The notes under the pieces: generated by a model
What the model was told of the DNA's origin: nothing
The model's database searches: none
What the model saw: the letters and a program-made list of their open reading frames with translations, nothing else
Program-made: the position numbers and the translations under genes
Part shown: positions 19,562 to 28,280 of the stretch, in pieces
Numbering within the stretch: the stretch's first letter is position 1
How the letters are laid out: every line of letters begins with the position of its first letter
Assembly (NCBI GenBank): GCA_902582105.1
Contig: CACHQT010000002.1
Location: forward strand, 25,706 to 89,705
Length of the DNA: 64,000 bases
From: an uncultured Pelagibacteraceae bacterium
GTDB lineage: Bacteria; Pseudomonadota; Alphaproteobacteria; Pelagibacterales; Pelagibacteraceae
Direction: 5' to 3'

Positions 19562-20713
19562 ATGAAAATATTAGTCAAAATTATAATTCTGATAATTTTA
19601 TTTACTTCTTCAAGTTTATCCAAAGTAGTTGCTCAAGAAAAAATTAAATTTGGATTGCTTGTACCAATTAGTGGTGAATACAGCAAAATAGGAAAATCAA
19701 TACTTAAATCAACCTTGCTCGCTTTAAATAAAATTGACAATTCATTAATAGAAATAATTCCTAAAGATACCGCATCAAATCCAGATGTAACATTTGAAAA
19801 AGCGAAAGAACTTAGAGAGGCTGGTGTTAAAATAGTCATAGGACCAGTATTTAATAAAAATTTAACTAAATTGGAGGAATTAAGTGATATGACTTTTTTA
19901 TCTTTAACAAATAAAATTATCGATAATCCAAAAAATATTATAAGCGCAGGTATCAATGCAGGCTCTCAACTTAATACCATAGCAATATTTCAAAAAAATA
20001 ATGAACTTAAAAAAACAATTTTTCTAATTCCAAATAAAAATTATAAAAACGAAATAAAAAAAGCTATTAAAAAATCAAAAATTAAAACTTTTAAGATACA
20101 TTATTATGATACTGATCCAACTAAACTTACAAAACAAATAGAAAAAATTACTAAGTATCCTCAAAGAAAACAAAATGTAAAAGATGAAATTAAAAGACTT
20201 GAAGAGTCACAAGATCCCAATAAAGAAAAAAAAATAGAAATATTAGAAAAAAAAGATACCATTGGAAAAATAGATTTTGACTCTTTAATAATTGCAGATT
20301 TTGATGAAAGTTTAAAAAGTATTACTACTTCTCTATTATATACAGATGTCTCTCCTACAAAAACTTATTTTATAACTTTAAACCAGTGGTTTGATGAGTC
20401 TTTACTAAAAGAAAATAGCTATCAACCAATTTATTATCCTTCCATTAACAAAAAGAATTATGAGGAATTTACAAATACATATTTTAAAAAATTTAAAGAA
20501 TATCCAAATCAACTGTCGTTTTTAAGCTATGATTTAGTTGGATTAGTTTACTATTTAATTTTTCAAAATAATTGGATTATAGACGAAAAGATATTTTCTA
20601 AAAAAAATAAATTCAAAGGTAAAGTAGGAATTTTTGAAATAAAAGACAAAAAAATTAATCATGTTCTTAATTTTTATAAAATAGAAAACAACAATATCAA
20701 AAAAATCTTTTAA
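19562..20713 (+). CDS. LppC/LpoA-like penicillin-binding protein activator
   Basis: A 383-aa protein with a signal peptide (about 1-24, ending near V-V-A-Q-E) and a type-1 periplasmic binding protein fold. The opening I-K-F-G-L-L-V-P-I-S-G-E-Y-S-K-I-G matches the start of the LppC domain, which in E. coli LpoA activates PBP1A. No lipobox Cys is evident, so it may be periplasmic rather than a lipoprotein. It diverges from rsmI as lpoA does in many proteobacteria, supporting the call. Alternative: a branched-chain amino-acid-type solute-binding protein, less likely without a transporter nearby. Its end overlaps convergent rdgB by 17 bp. Confidence 0.75.
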   Translation: MKILVKIIILIILFTSSSLSKVVAQEKIKFGLLVPISGEYSKIGKSILKSTLLALNKIDNSLIEIIPKDTASNPDVTFEKAKELREAGVKIVIGPVFNKNLTKLEELSDMTFLSLTNKIIDNPKNIISAGINAGSQLNTIAIFQKNNELKKTIFLIPNKNYKNEIKKAIKKSKIKTFKIHYYDTDPTKLTKQIEKITKYPQRKQNVKDEIKRLEESQDPNKEKKIEILEKKDTIGKIDFDSLIIADFDESLKSITTSLLYTDVSPTKTYFITLNQWFDESLLKENSYQPIYYPSINKKNYEEFTNTYFKKFKEYPNQLSFLSYDLVGLVYYLIFQNNWIIDEKIFSKKNKFKGKVGIFEIKDKKINHVLNFYKIENNNIKKIF

Positions 20714-21299
20714 TTTTATTAAAAGCTTTAAACCTATGATCAATTTTGTATTTTTTATTAGGTTTCATTTGACCAAATGTAATTTTGCTCTTTAAAGGTA
20801 TAAAAATTGGATCGTATCCAAATCCATTTTTTCCTTTTTTTTTGTTAGATATAAAGCCTTCAACTTTTCCTACAGAATTAATTTTCTTACCATTTGGCCA
20901 ATAAATTGTTAACGCGCAAACAAATCTGGCTTTTATTTTTTTTATTTTCCAATTTTTATCTTTTTTGTAAAGTTCTCGAAAAACTTTTAAAATAGCTTTA
21001 TTAAAATCATTTCTGGCGCCTCCCCACCTGGCTGAATATATGCCTGGCTTTCTATTCAAAATATCAATTTCAAGACCAGAGTCATCTGCTAAACATATCA
21101 AATTTGCCTTCTTTGAAAAAAATTTAGCTTTAATAAGTGAATTTTTTAAAAAAGAATTGCCTGTTTCTTTAGGACTGCTTAATCCAAAATCTTTAGTTGA
21201 AAAAATTTTAGTTGATTTTGGCAATAAATCCTTAATTTCTTTAAGTTTTCCGATATTATTAGTACCAATTAATATTTTTTTAATTTTTTTATTTAACAT
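20697..21299 (-). CDS. rdgB: XTP/dITP diphosphatase (non-canonical purine NTPase)
   Basis: A 200-aa house-cleaning enzyme that hydrolyses dITP and XTP to monophosphates. The family start I-G-T-N-N-I-G-K-L-K-E-I is at 12-23, the metal/catalytic A-D-D-S-G-L-E-I-D near 71-79, Y-S-A-R-W-G-G near 88-94 and G-F-G-Y-D-P-I-F-I-P near 159-168. Gene order rdgB-grpE is the remnant of the usual rph-rdgB-hrcA-grpE neighbourhood; rph and hrcA are absent here. Confidence 0.95.
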   Translation of the reverse strand: MLNKKIKKILIGTNNIGKLKEIKDLLPKSTKIFSTKDFGLSSPKETGNSFLKNSLIKAKFFSKKANLICLADDSGLEIDILNRKPGIYSARWGGARNDFNKAILKVFRELYKKDKNWKIKKIKARFVCALTIYWPNGKKINSVGKVEGFISNKKKGKNGFGYDPIFIPLKSKITFGQMKPNKKYKIDHRFKAFNKIKRFF

Positions 21300-21335
21300 C
21301 TAGCAATTATTAAATTTCTTACCATATAAGTCATA

Positions 21336-21962
21336 ATGGAAAAAGATCCAATTTTAAAAACAGAAAAAAATAATGAAAACCAGGAAAATCCTGAAATCAA
21401 CAAACTAAAAGACAACGAGGAAGCAAAAGAAGAAAAAATTTTAACTCCTGAAGAAAAAATTAAAGAACTAGAAGACAAACTAACTAGAACCCTCGCCGAA
21501 ATGGAAAATCAAAGAAGAAGGTATGAAAAAGAAAAAGATGAAGCTTTTGAATATGGTGGTTTTTCTTTTGCGCGAGAAACTTTAAACCTGACTGATAATC
21601 TTGAAAGAGCTAAAGAATCTTTAAAAAATGATGAAAGTTTAAAAAACTCTGAAAGTTTAAAAAAAACTCTTGAGCACATAGAAATTATTCATAAAGATGT
21701 TTTGTCTATTTTTAAAAAAAATCATATTGAGCCTATAAATTCAATTAATAAGAAACTTGATCCAAACTATCATCAGGCAATGATGGAAATTGAAGACAAC
21801 ACAAAAGAGCCAGGCACAATAATACAAGAAATCCAAAAAGGTTTTCTTATGAAAGATAGATTATTAAGACCAGCATTGGTCGGTGTTTCTAAAAAAAAAG
21901 AAGAAAAAGCAACTAACGATAAAGAAGATAAAAAAGATAAGGAAAATAACGAAAAAAAGTAG
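21336..21962 (+). CDS. grpE: Nucleotide exchange factor GrpE
   Basis: A 208-aa cochaperone that releases ADP from DnaK. Residues about 1-60 are charged and coiled (K-I-K-E-L-E-D-K-L), the long helix follows with R-R-R-Y-E-K-E-K-D-E-A, and the C-terminal beta-wing domain has Y-H-Q-A-M-M and L-R-P-A-L-V-G-V. A lysine/glutamate-rich tail ends the protein. It heads the rightward grpE-dnaK-dnaJ cluster with 71 bp to dnaK. Confidence 0.95.
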   Translation: MEKDPILKTEKNNENQENPEINKLKDNEEAKEEKILTPEEKIKELEDKLTRTLAEMENQRRRYEKEKDEAFEYGGFSFARETLNLTDNLERAKESLKNDESLKNSESLKKTLEHIEIIHKDVLSIFKKNHIEPINSINKKLDPNYHQAMMEIEDNTKEPGTIIQEIQKGFLMKDRLLRPALVGVSKKKEEKATNDKEDKKDKENNEKK

Positions 21963-21984
21963 TCAAAATAAGTACTTAAAAAAA

Positions 21985-22013
21985 CTTGTAGATTGAAATT
22001 TAACACTTATATG
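21985..22013 (+). promoter_or_regulatory. Candidate sigma-32 heat-shock promoter of dnaK
   Basis: CTTG at 21985-21988 is followed after 17 bp by CTTATAT and then G at 22013. This matches the alphaproteobacterial heat-shock promoter form CTTG-N17/18-CYTATNT. The expected start near 22019 would leave a short leader containing AAGGA before the dnaK ATG at 22034. No CIRCE inverted repeat is present. Confidence 0.65.
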
Positions 22014-22033
22014 ACTTTAAGGAATTATAAATT

Positions 22034-23959
22034 ATGAGCAAAGTAATAGGTATAGACTTAGGAACGACAAATTCATGTGTTGCAATAATGGAGGGAACAC
22101 AGGCAAAAGTATTAGAAAATGCTGAAGGTGCAAGAACTACCCCTTCTGTTGTTGCTTTTACAGAAGAAGACGAAAAATTAATTGGTCAACCAGCGAAAAG
22201 GCAAGCAGTAACCAATCCTGAAAATACAATTTTTGCTGTTAAAAGACTAATTGGAAGAAATTTTGAAGACGCATCAGTAAAAAAAGATATTCAATCAGCG
22301 CCTTTTAAAATAGTAAATTCAGAAAAAGGTGATGCTTGGATAGAAGCAAAAGGACAAAAATATTCTCCATCTCAAATATCGGCTTTTATTTTACAAAAGA
22401 TGAAAGAGACAGCTGAAAAATATTTAGGTCAAGAAGTAACAAAGGCAGTTATTACTGTGCCTGCATATTTTAATGATGCTCAACGGCAAGCAACAAAAGA
22501 TGCTGGAAAAATTGCAGGACTTGAAGTGCTAAGAATTATAAATGAACCAACTGCGGCTTCTTTAGCATACGGTTTGGATAAAAAAACAAATAAGAAAATA
22601 GCAGTTTATGATTTAGGTGGAGGAACTTTTGATGTTTCTATTCTTGAATTGGGAGATGGTGTCTTCGAAGTTAAATCTACAAATGGTGATACTTTTTTAG
22701 GAGGTGAGGACTTTGATAATACTATTGTTGATTATCTTGTTGCGGAATTTAAAAAAGATAATGGTATTGATTTAAAATCAGATAAACTTGCTCTTCAAAG
22801 ATTAAAAGAAGCTGCTGAAAAGGCTAAAATAGAATTGTCTTCAGCAGAACAAACTGACGTTAATCTTCCTTTTATAACTGCAGATAAAACAGGACCAAAA
22901 CATATTAATTTAAAAATGACCAGGGCAAAATTAGAGGCTCTAGTAGAGGAGCTAATTACCAAAACGCTACCACCGTGTAAAACTGCTTTAAAAGATGCTG
23001 GCCTTACAGCAAACGACATTAATGAAGTCGTGATGGTTGGTGGTATGACAAGAATGCCAAAGGTTATTGAAGCAGTAAAGAATTTCTTTGGTAAAGACCC
23101 AAACAAAAGCGTTAATCCTGATGAGGTAGTCGCGATGGGTGCTGCTATCCAAGCTGGAGTGCTACAGGGAGATGTTAAAGATGTCCTTTTGCTAGACGTT
23201 ACTCCGCTTTCTTTGGGTATCGAAACACTAGGCGGAGTATCAACAAAATTAATTGATAAAAATACGACAATACCTACAAAAAAAAGCCAAGTATTTTCGA
23301 CTGCTGAAGACAATCAGCCGGCTGTTTCCATTAGAGTGTTGCAAGGTGAAAGAGAAATGGCAGCAGATAATAAAATTTTGGGAAACTTTGAGTTAGTCGG
23401 TATAGCTCCTTCTCCAAGAGGAGTACCACAAATTGAAGTAACTTTTGATATTGATGCCAATGGTATTGTAAATGTCTCTGCAAAAGATAAAGGAACAGGA
23501 AAAGAACAAAAAATTCAAATCCAAGCCTCTGGCGGATTAAGTGAAGATGAAATAAATAAAATGGTTAAAGAGGCAGAGTCTAATAAAGAAGCAGATAAGA
23601 AAAAAAGAGAGTCTGTTGATTCAAGAAATCAAGCTGATACTTTATTACATTCCACAGAAAAAAATTTAAAAGAGCATGGATCTAAAGTTTCAGATACTGA
23701 CAAAAAAGCTATAGAAACTGCCTCTGCAAACCTAAGGAACTCCTTAAAAGGAATTGATGTTGAAGATATAAAGAAAAAAACACAAGAATTAGTTCAAGCA
23801 TCAATGAAGTTGGGTGAAGCAATTTATAAATCTCAGCAAAGTGCTAAGCCTGGTGATGCACCAAAAGACGAAAAAAAAGAAGAAGGACAAAAAGACGATA
23901 ATGTTGTTGATGCAGACTTTGAAGAAGTAAAAGACGAGAATAAAGAAAAAAGCGCCTAA
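22034..23959 (+). CDS. dnaK: Chaperone protein DnaK (Hsp70)
   Basis: A 641-aa Hsp70. The nucleotide-binding domain opens with [13 protein letters not shown], then [13 protein letters not shown] and [10 protein letters not shown]. The substrate-binding domain starts near 385 ([14 protein letters not shown]) and a helical lid follows. The tail ends with V-V-D-A-D-F-E-E-V, the conserved proteobacterial C-terminal motif. Codon use appears less AT-extreme than its neighbours, as expected for a highly expressed gene. It works with GrpE (upstream) and DnaJ (29 bp downstream). Confidence 0.99.
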   Translation: MSKVIGIDLGTTNSCVAIMEGTQAKVLENAEGARTTPSVVAFTEEDEKLIGQPAKRQAVTNPENTIFAVKRLIGRNFEDASVKKDIQSAPFKIVNSEKGDAWIEAKGQKYSPSQISAFILQKMKETAEKYLGQEVTKAVITVPAYFNDAQRQATKDAGKIAGLEVLRIINEPTAASLAYGLDKKTNKKIAVYDLGGGTFDVSILELGDGVFEVKSTNGDTFLGGEDFDNTIVDYLVAEFKKDNGIDLKSDKLALQRLKEAAEKAKIELSSAEQTDVNLPFITADKTGPKHINLKMTRAKLEALVEELITKTLPPCKTALKDAGLTANDINEVVMVGGMTRMPKVIEAVKNFFGKDPNKSVNPDEVVAMGAAIQAGVLQGDVKDVLLLDVTPLSLGIETLGGVSTKLIDKNTTIPTKKSQVFSTAEDNQPAVSIRVLQGEREMAADNKILGNFELVGIAPSPRGVPQIEVTFDIDANGIVNVSAKDKGTGKEQKIQIQASGGLSEDEINKMVKEAESNKEADKKKRESVDSRNQADTLLHSTEKNLKEHGSKVSDTDKKAIETASANLRNSLKGIDVEDIKKKTQELVQASMKLGEAIYKSQQSAKPGDAPKDEKKEEGQKDDNVVDADFEEVKDENKEKSA

Positions 23960-23987
23960 GCTTTCAACTGATTGTCTATAATAAGTT

Positions 23988-25115
23988 ATGGCAAAAAGAG
24001 ATTATTATGACGTCTTAGGTGTAAGTAAAAGTTCTACAGCAGACCAAATTAAATCAGCCTATAGAAAATTAGCTGTAAAATATCATCCAGATAAGAATGA
24101 AGGTGATAAAGCTGCTGAGGAAAAATTTAAGGAAGCTTCTGAAGCTTATCACGTTTTATCAAACTCTGAACGTAAGCAGAACTATGATAATTTTGGTCAC
24201 GCAGCATTTGAAAATGGTGGAGGAGGAAGAGGAGGTTTTAGTAACTTTGACTTTTCCAATCATTTCTCTGATATTTTTGAAGACTTTTTTGGAGAAGGAT
24301 TTGGTGGAGGTGGCAGAAGAAGTAGAAGAGCAAATAATAGAGGATCAGATCTAAGGTACGATTTATCAATAACTCTAGAGGAAGCTTATACTGGAAAAAA
24401 ACAGGATATTAAGTTTTCAACATCGGAAAAATGTGACACTTGCAAAGGTAGCGGTTCTAAGCCCGGACACAACGCAGGATCATGTTCAATGTGTGGTGGG
24501 CATGGACAGGTTAGATCAAGTCAAGGTTTTTTTACTGTTCAACAAACTTGTCCGCAATGTTCAGGGTCTGGTGAAGAAATTACAAATCCATGCTCTAATT
24601 GTAATGGACAGGGTAAAAAACAAGCATCAAAAAGATTGTCAGTAACAATACCTAAAGGTGTTGATGATGGGACCAGGATTAGACTTGCTGGAAAAGGAGA
24701 GGCAGGTTCTAGAGGAGCTGGAAATGGAGACCTTTATTTATTTATAAATGTTTATTCACATGAACTATTTAAAAGATCAGATGAAAACTTATTTTTCGAG
24801 TATCCAATCTCAATCGCAGATGCTGCACTTGGAACTTCTATAGAAATACCAACAATAGATGGTGGAAAAGCAAAAATAAAAATACCAGCTGCTACTCAAA
24901 ATGGAAAACAATTTAGGTTAAAAAATAAAGGAATGCCTTACATGAGAGGCAATGGAACAGGTGATCTTTATATACAAGTTAATACGGAAGTGCCTGTATC
25001 TTTAAATAAAGAGCAAAAAGAATTACTTGAAAAATTTAGAGAAATTGAAAATGAAAAATCAAATCCAAGTATTAAAAAATTCTTTCAAAAAGCTAAGAGT
25101 TTTTGGAAAAATTAA
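23988..25115 (+). CDS. dnaJ: Chaperone protein DnaJ (Hsp40)
   Basis: A 375-aa class I J-protein. The J domain (1-70) has the HPD tripeptide in K-Y-H-P-D-K-N. A Gly/Phe-rich linker follows (about 75-115). Four zinc-finger repeats are present: C-D-T-C-K-G-S-G, C-S-M-C-G-G-H-G, C-P-Q-C-S-G-S-G and C-S-N-C-N-G-Q-G. The C-terminal peptide-binding domains complete the standard length. It stimulates DnaK ATPase and delivers substrates. Only 3 bp separate it from the small membrane protein downstream. Confidence 0.99.
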   Translation: MAKRDYYDVLGVSKSSTADQIKSAYRKLAVKYHPDKNEGDKAAEEKFKEASEAYHVLSNSERKQNYDNFGHAAFENGGGGRGGFSNFDFSNHFSDIFEDFFGEGFGGGGRRSRRANNRGSDLRYDLSITLEEAYTGKKQDIKFSTSEKCDTCKGSGSKPGHNAGSCSMCGGHGQVRSSQGFFTVQQTCPQCSGSGEEITNPCSNCNGQGKKQASKRLSVTIPKGVDDGTRIRLAGKGEAGSRGAGNGDLYLFINVYSHELFKRSDENLFFEYPISIADAALGTSIEIPTIDGGKAKIKIPAATQNGKQFRLKNKGMPYMRGNGTGDLYIQVNTEVPVSLNKEQKELLEKFREIENEKSNPSIKKFFQKAKSFWKN

Positions 25116-25118
25116 AAA

Positions 25119-25289
25119 ATGGGATTGGAAGAAATCTTTCCAGCAATATCTTTAATAGCTATTTTAATATTAGTTCTCCCAGCATTTCTTAGATCTAATT
25201 CAAAATTAAAACAGTTTTTAACAAATCTATCTATTTGGGCTATAATTGTTTTAGTAGTTATGATAGTTTCATATCTTATCTTTAAATGA
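25119..25289 (+). CDS. Small membrane protein, 56 aa, function unknown
   Basis: An ATG 3 bp after the dnaJ stop opens 56 codons ending in TGA that overlaps the dapB ATG (ATGA). The protein starts M-G-L-E-E-I-F-P and has two hydrophobic segments (about 8-22 and 36-55) separated by a short basic/polar stretch R-S-N-S-K-L-K-Q. It is probably a two-pass inner-membrane hairpin. The tight coupling on both sides supports a real gene. I do not recognise the family; similar short membrane hairpins begin some membrane-tethered aspartic proteases, but that is only a thought. Confidence 0.7.
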   Translation: MGLEEIFPAISLIAILILVLPAFLRSNSKLKQFLTNLSIWAIIVLVVMIVSYLIFK

Positions 25290-26062
25290 AAAAAATTAAT
25301 TTAGCTATCACTGGATGTATGGGAAGAATGGGTCAACAGATTGTTAAATCTGCTAGATCAGATAAAAATTTTAAGATAGTGGCTCTTACAGAAAATAGAA
25401 TTATTAATAAAAAAATTGCTGGAATTAAACTTAGCCTAAATAAAGAAGAATCTTTTAAAAAAGCTAATTTAATTATAGATTTTACAGTTCCTAAATGCAC
25501 ATTTGAAATTTTAAAAATTGCATCAAAATTAAAAAAAAGAGTAGTCATTGGAACAACTGGATTTTCAAAAAAAGAAGAAAATTTGATTAAAAAATATTCT
25601 AAAAAAATACCCATACTTAGAGCTGGAAATATGAGTTTAGGTATAAACTTATTAATGTATTTAACTGAAATTGTATCAAAATCTCTTGGAAACAATTTTT
25701 TAAGTAAAGTCTTCGAAGTACATCATAAACATAAAAAAGATCATCCATCAGGAACTGCTTTAATGCTTGGAAAAGGTATAGCAGTTGGAAAAAATAAGGA
25801 TTTTTATAGATTGATGGGTAAAAAATATTTAAATAAAAAATCTTTTCCTTATGGAAGAAAAATTAATTTTAATTCACTAAGAAAAGGTGAGATTGTTGGT
25901 GAACATGAAGTAACCTTCTCAAGCGGTAAAGAAATAATAACATTAAATCATGAAGCATTTGATAGAGCACTTTACTCAGAAGGAGCATTCACTGCAGCTA
26001 AATGGTTAATGAATAAAAAACCTGGTCTTTATTCAATGAGAGATGTTTTGAATTTCAAATAA
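25286..26062 (+). CDS. dapB: 4-hydroxy-tetrahydrodipicolinate reductase
   Basis: A 258-aa NAD(P)H-dependent enzyme of lysine and diaminopimelate synthesis. The nucleotide-binding G-C-M-G-R-M-G-Q-Q-I is at 10-19, I-D-F-T-V-P near 64-69 and G-T-T-G-F near 90-94. The catalytic segment E-V-H-H-K-H-K-K-D-H-P-S-G-T-A is near 147-161. It overlaps the preceding 56-aa gene (ATGA) and abuts nth (TAATG overlap), suggesting one transcript with dnaJ upstream. It provides meso-DAP for peptidoglycan. Confidence 0.97.
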   Translation: MKKINLAITGCMGRMGQQIVKSARSDKNFKIVALTENRIINKKIAGIKLSLNKEESFKKANLIIDFTVPKCTFEILKIASKLKKRVVIGTTGFSKKEENLIKKYSKKIPILRAGNMSLGINLLMYLTEIVSKSLGNNFLSKVFEVHHKHKKDHPSGTALMLGKGIAVGKNKDFYRLMGKKYLNKKSFPYGRKINFNSLRKGEIVGEHEVTFSSGKEIITLNHEAFDRALYSEGAFTAAKWLMNKKPGLYSMRDVLNFK

Positions 26063-26715
26063 TGAATGAAATTCAAAGATCTAAAATAATATTAAAGATT
26101 CTTAATAAAATTTATCCTACAACACCAATACCTTTAAAACATAGAAATAAATTTACCTTATTAGTTTCAGTTTTGTTATCTGCACAAACTACAGACGTTA
26201 ATGTAAATAACGTAACTAAAAAAATATACCCAAAATATAATAAACCAGAACATTTTATAAAATTAGGAAGAAAAAGAATTGAAAATTTAATTAAAAGTAT
26301 CGGTATTTTTAGAGTGAAAGCAAAAAGTGTTTATTTACTCTCAAAACAACTGATAGAGAAGCATGGAGGGAAAGTTCCAGAAACATTTGACGAGCTCGAA
26401 GAACTTCCGGGTGTAGGTCATAAAACTGCAAGTGTAGTAATGTCTCAAGGATTTGGTCATTCAGCATTCCCAGTTGATACTCATATCCACAGATTAGCTC
26501 AAAGATGGGGGTTAACTAATGGTAAAAATGTTATTCAAACTGAAAAGGACTTGAAGAGATTATTTCCAAAAAAATATTGGAACAAGCTGCATCTTCAAAT
26601 AATTTATTACGGAAGAGAGTATTGTAAAGCAAGAGAATGCTATGGTTTAGCTTGTAAAATTTGTACTACTTGTTATCCTAATAGAAAATCACCAATAAAA
26701 ACAAGGAAAGCTTAA
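26062..26715 (+). CDS. nth: Endonuclease III (DNA glycosylase/AP lyase) with atypical Fe-S cysteines
   Basis: A 217-aa base-excision repair enzyme. The helix-hairpin-helix E-L-P-G-V-G-H-K-T-A-S-V-V is near 114-126: the catalytic Lys is in that loop and the Asp in F-P-V-D-T-H-I-H-R near 138. The C-terminal cluster region has five cysteines in the order C-x4-C-x4-C-x2-C-x2-C (from Y-C-K-A-R-E-C to T-T-C-Y-P) instead of the canonical C-x6-C-x2-C-x5-C. The cluster may be liganded differently or be retained with shifted ligands. It starts at the dapB stop and is 2 bp from the PfkB kinase. Confidence 0.93.
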   Translation: MNEIQRSKIILKILNKIYPTTPIPLKHRNKFTLLVSVLLSAQTTDVNVNNVTKKIYPKYNKPEHFIKLGRKRIENLIKSIGIFRVKAKSVYLLSKQLIEKHGGKVPETFDELEELPGVGHKTASVVMSQGFGHSAFPVDTHIHRLAQRWGLTNGKNVIQTEKDLKRLFPKKYWNKLHLQIIYYGREYCKARECYGLACKICTTCYPNRKSPIKTRKA

Positions 26716-26717
26716 TT

Positions 26718-27647
26718 ATGAAAATTTTAGGAATAGGAAATGCGATTGTAGATGTTATCTGTAAAGTTGATGATAATTTTATTAGTCAAAACACTTTGAC
26801 CAAAGGTACAATGAAATTAATTTTCGACGAAAAAGAATTCAAAAATTTATTAACTAACCTAAAAATAGAAAAAACTGTTTCTGGTGGGTCTGTTGCAAAT
26901 TCAATTGTAGGTATATCTCAACTAGGAAATAAAGTTGGATTTATAGGAAAAGTATCTGACGATGATCTTGGAAGTAAATATGAAGAAGGATTAAAAAATG
27001 AAAATGTAGAATATTTTTACTCCAAAAAAAAAGAGGAATTACCAACTGGAACATGTTTAATTTTAGTTACACCAGATTCTGAAAGAACAATGTGTACATT
27101 TTTAGGTACTGCTGGAAAAATTAATGAAAATGATGTTAATACCGATGCTATAAAAAAAAGTGAAATAATATTTCTAGAGGGCTATCTTTGGGATGAGGGA
27201 GAACCAAAAAAAGCATTTGATAAAGCAATTAATAGTGCAAAAAAAGTTGCAATGTCTTTATCAGATCAATTTTGTGTTGATAGACACAAAGTTCATTTTT
27301 TAGATCTTGTAAAAAATAAGCTTGATATCACTTTTGCTAACGAACAAGAAATAATGTCATTGATCGGTGCCAAAACGTTTGACGAAGTTATTAACTTTTC
27401 AAAAAAACTTAAAAAGCTTTTAGTGATTACTAGAGGGGAAAAAGGAGCTATTGCAATAAATGGTGACGAAGTTGTTGAATGTGGAGTTGAAAAAAATCTT
27501 AAAATAGTAGATCTAACAGGTGCAGGCGACTTATTTGCTGCTGGGTTCTTACATGGTTACGTAAATAAACTTTCATTAAATGAAAGCTTAGAAAAAGGTA
27601 CTGAAATGTCATCTAAGGTTATTCAACAAATTGGAGCCAGATTATAA
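26718..27647 (+). CDS. PfkB-family kinase, probably adenosine kinase
   Basis: A 309-aa ribokinase-fold kinase. The N-terminus M-K-I-L-G-I-G-N-A-I-V-D-V is typical of adenosine-kinase-like PfkB proteins of alphaproteobacteria. The substrate region S-G-G-S-V-A-N-S is near 54-61 and the C-terminal anion hole and catalytic Asp lie in D-L-T-G-A-G-D-L-F-A-A-G-F at about 259-271. It would phosphorylate adenosine or another nucleoside/sugar with ATP; the exact substrate is inferred. It is in the dapB-nth-kinase run with 2-5 bp spacings. Confidence 0.83.
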   Translation: MKILGIGNAIVDVICKVDDNFISQNTLTKGTMKLIFDEKEFKNLLTNLKIEKTVSGGSVANSIVGISQLGNKVGFIGKVSDDDLGSKYEEGLKNENVEYFYSKKKEELPTGTCLILVTPDSERTMCTFLGTAGKINENDVNTDAIKKSEIIFLEGYLWDEGEPKKAFDKAINSAKKVAMSLSDQFCVDRHKVHFLDLVKNKLDITFANEQEIMSLIGAKTFDEVINFSKKLKKLLVITRGEKGAIAINGDEVVECGVEKNLKIVDLTGAGDLFAAGFLHGYVNKLSLNESLEKGTEMSSKVIQQIGARL

Positions 27648-27652
27648 AGTAA

Positions 27653-28276
27653 ATGAGTGATAAATTTATTCATAAACTATTTGCTACACCCGTTTTTCAA
27701 TTTAAAGTTAAAGGTTATGAAAAGTTAAACGTAGAATTATCTAAATATATTTATGATTTATATGAAAACGATAAAGATGGAACACAAAGATCTAATGTTG
27801 GGGGATGGCACTCTAAAAACTTTAAAGTTGAGAAAGGTAATGTTCCACACAATTTCATTAACGCTGTTCACGGATATGTTAAAGAAGTTATGGTTGATGG
27901 ATTTGGTTGGAAATTTAACCCTGAAAAAGTAGGAGTTACTGAAATATGGGGAATAATTAATAAGAAAAATAGTTTTAACCAAATTCATAATCATCCAAAT
28001 ACTTATTTGAGTGCAGCTTATTATGTTAAGGCACCAGATGATTGTGGCAGTATTCAGTTCCACGAGCCGAATGAAGTTAAAAAATTTCGCCACCCTGTAA
28101 TTGAAAAACATAATGAATTAAATTCATCTGGTTTTAGTATTAAGGCTGAAGAAGGAAATTTGTTAATTTTTCCATCCTATCTATATCACTCGGTTGGTAA
28201 AAATTTATCTTCAGAAGATAGAATTATAATTAGCTTTAATGTTGATATAATAACTTATAAAGATATAAAATATTAA
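27653..28276 (+). CDS. Putative 2-oxoglutarate/Fe(II)-dependent oxygenase-like protein
   Basis: A 207-aa protein resembling the family of conserved hypothetical 2OG-Fe(II) oxygenases (TIGR02466 type). It starts with L-F-A-T-P-V-F-Q-F. A likely first iron motif is in N-Q-I-H-N-H-P-N-T-Y-L-S-A-A-Y-Y-V (about 103-119), and the distal His and 2OG-binding Arg would be in P-S-Y-L-Y-H-S-V-G and E-D-R-I-I-I-S-F-N near the C-terminus. Such proteins occur in marine alphaproteobacteria and cyanophages; substrates are unknown. It ends the rightward run begun at grpE. Confidence 0.7.
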   Translation: MSDKFIHKLFATPVFQFKVKGYEKLNVELSKYIYDLYENDKDGTQRSNVGGWHSKNFKVEKGNVPHNFINAVHGYVKEVMVDGFGWKFNPEKVGVTEIWGIINKKNSFNQIHNHPNTYLSAAYYVKAPDDCGSIQFHEPNEVKKFRHPVIEKHNELNSSGFSIKAEEGNLLIFPSYLYHSVGKNLSSEDRIIISFNVDIITYKDIKY

Positions 28277-28280
28277 AAAT

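Noticed and set aside
21300-21335. CIRCE element or sigma-32 promoter upstream of grpE
   Set aside because: No TTAGCACTC-N9-GAGTGCTAA repeat is present. A CCATAT box near 21322 lacks a CTTG element at the proper distance.
22795-23313. 172-codon open frame antisense to dnaK
   Set aside because: Its product has no recognisable domain, and it mirrors the codon periodicity of a very well-supported dnaK, which commonly leaves long antisense frames.
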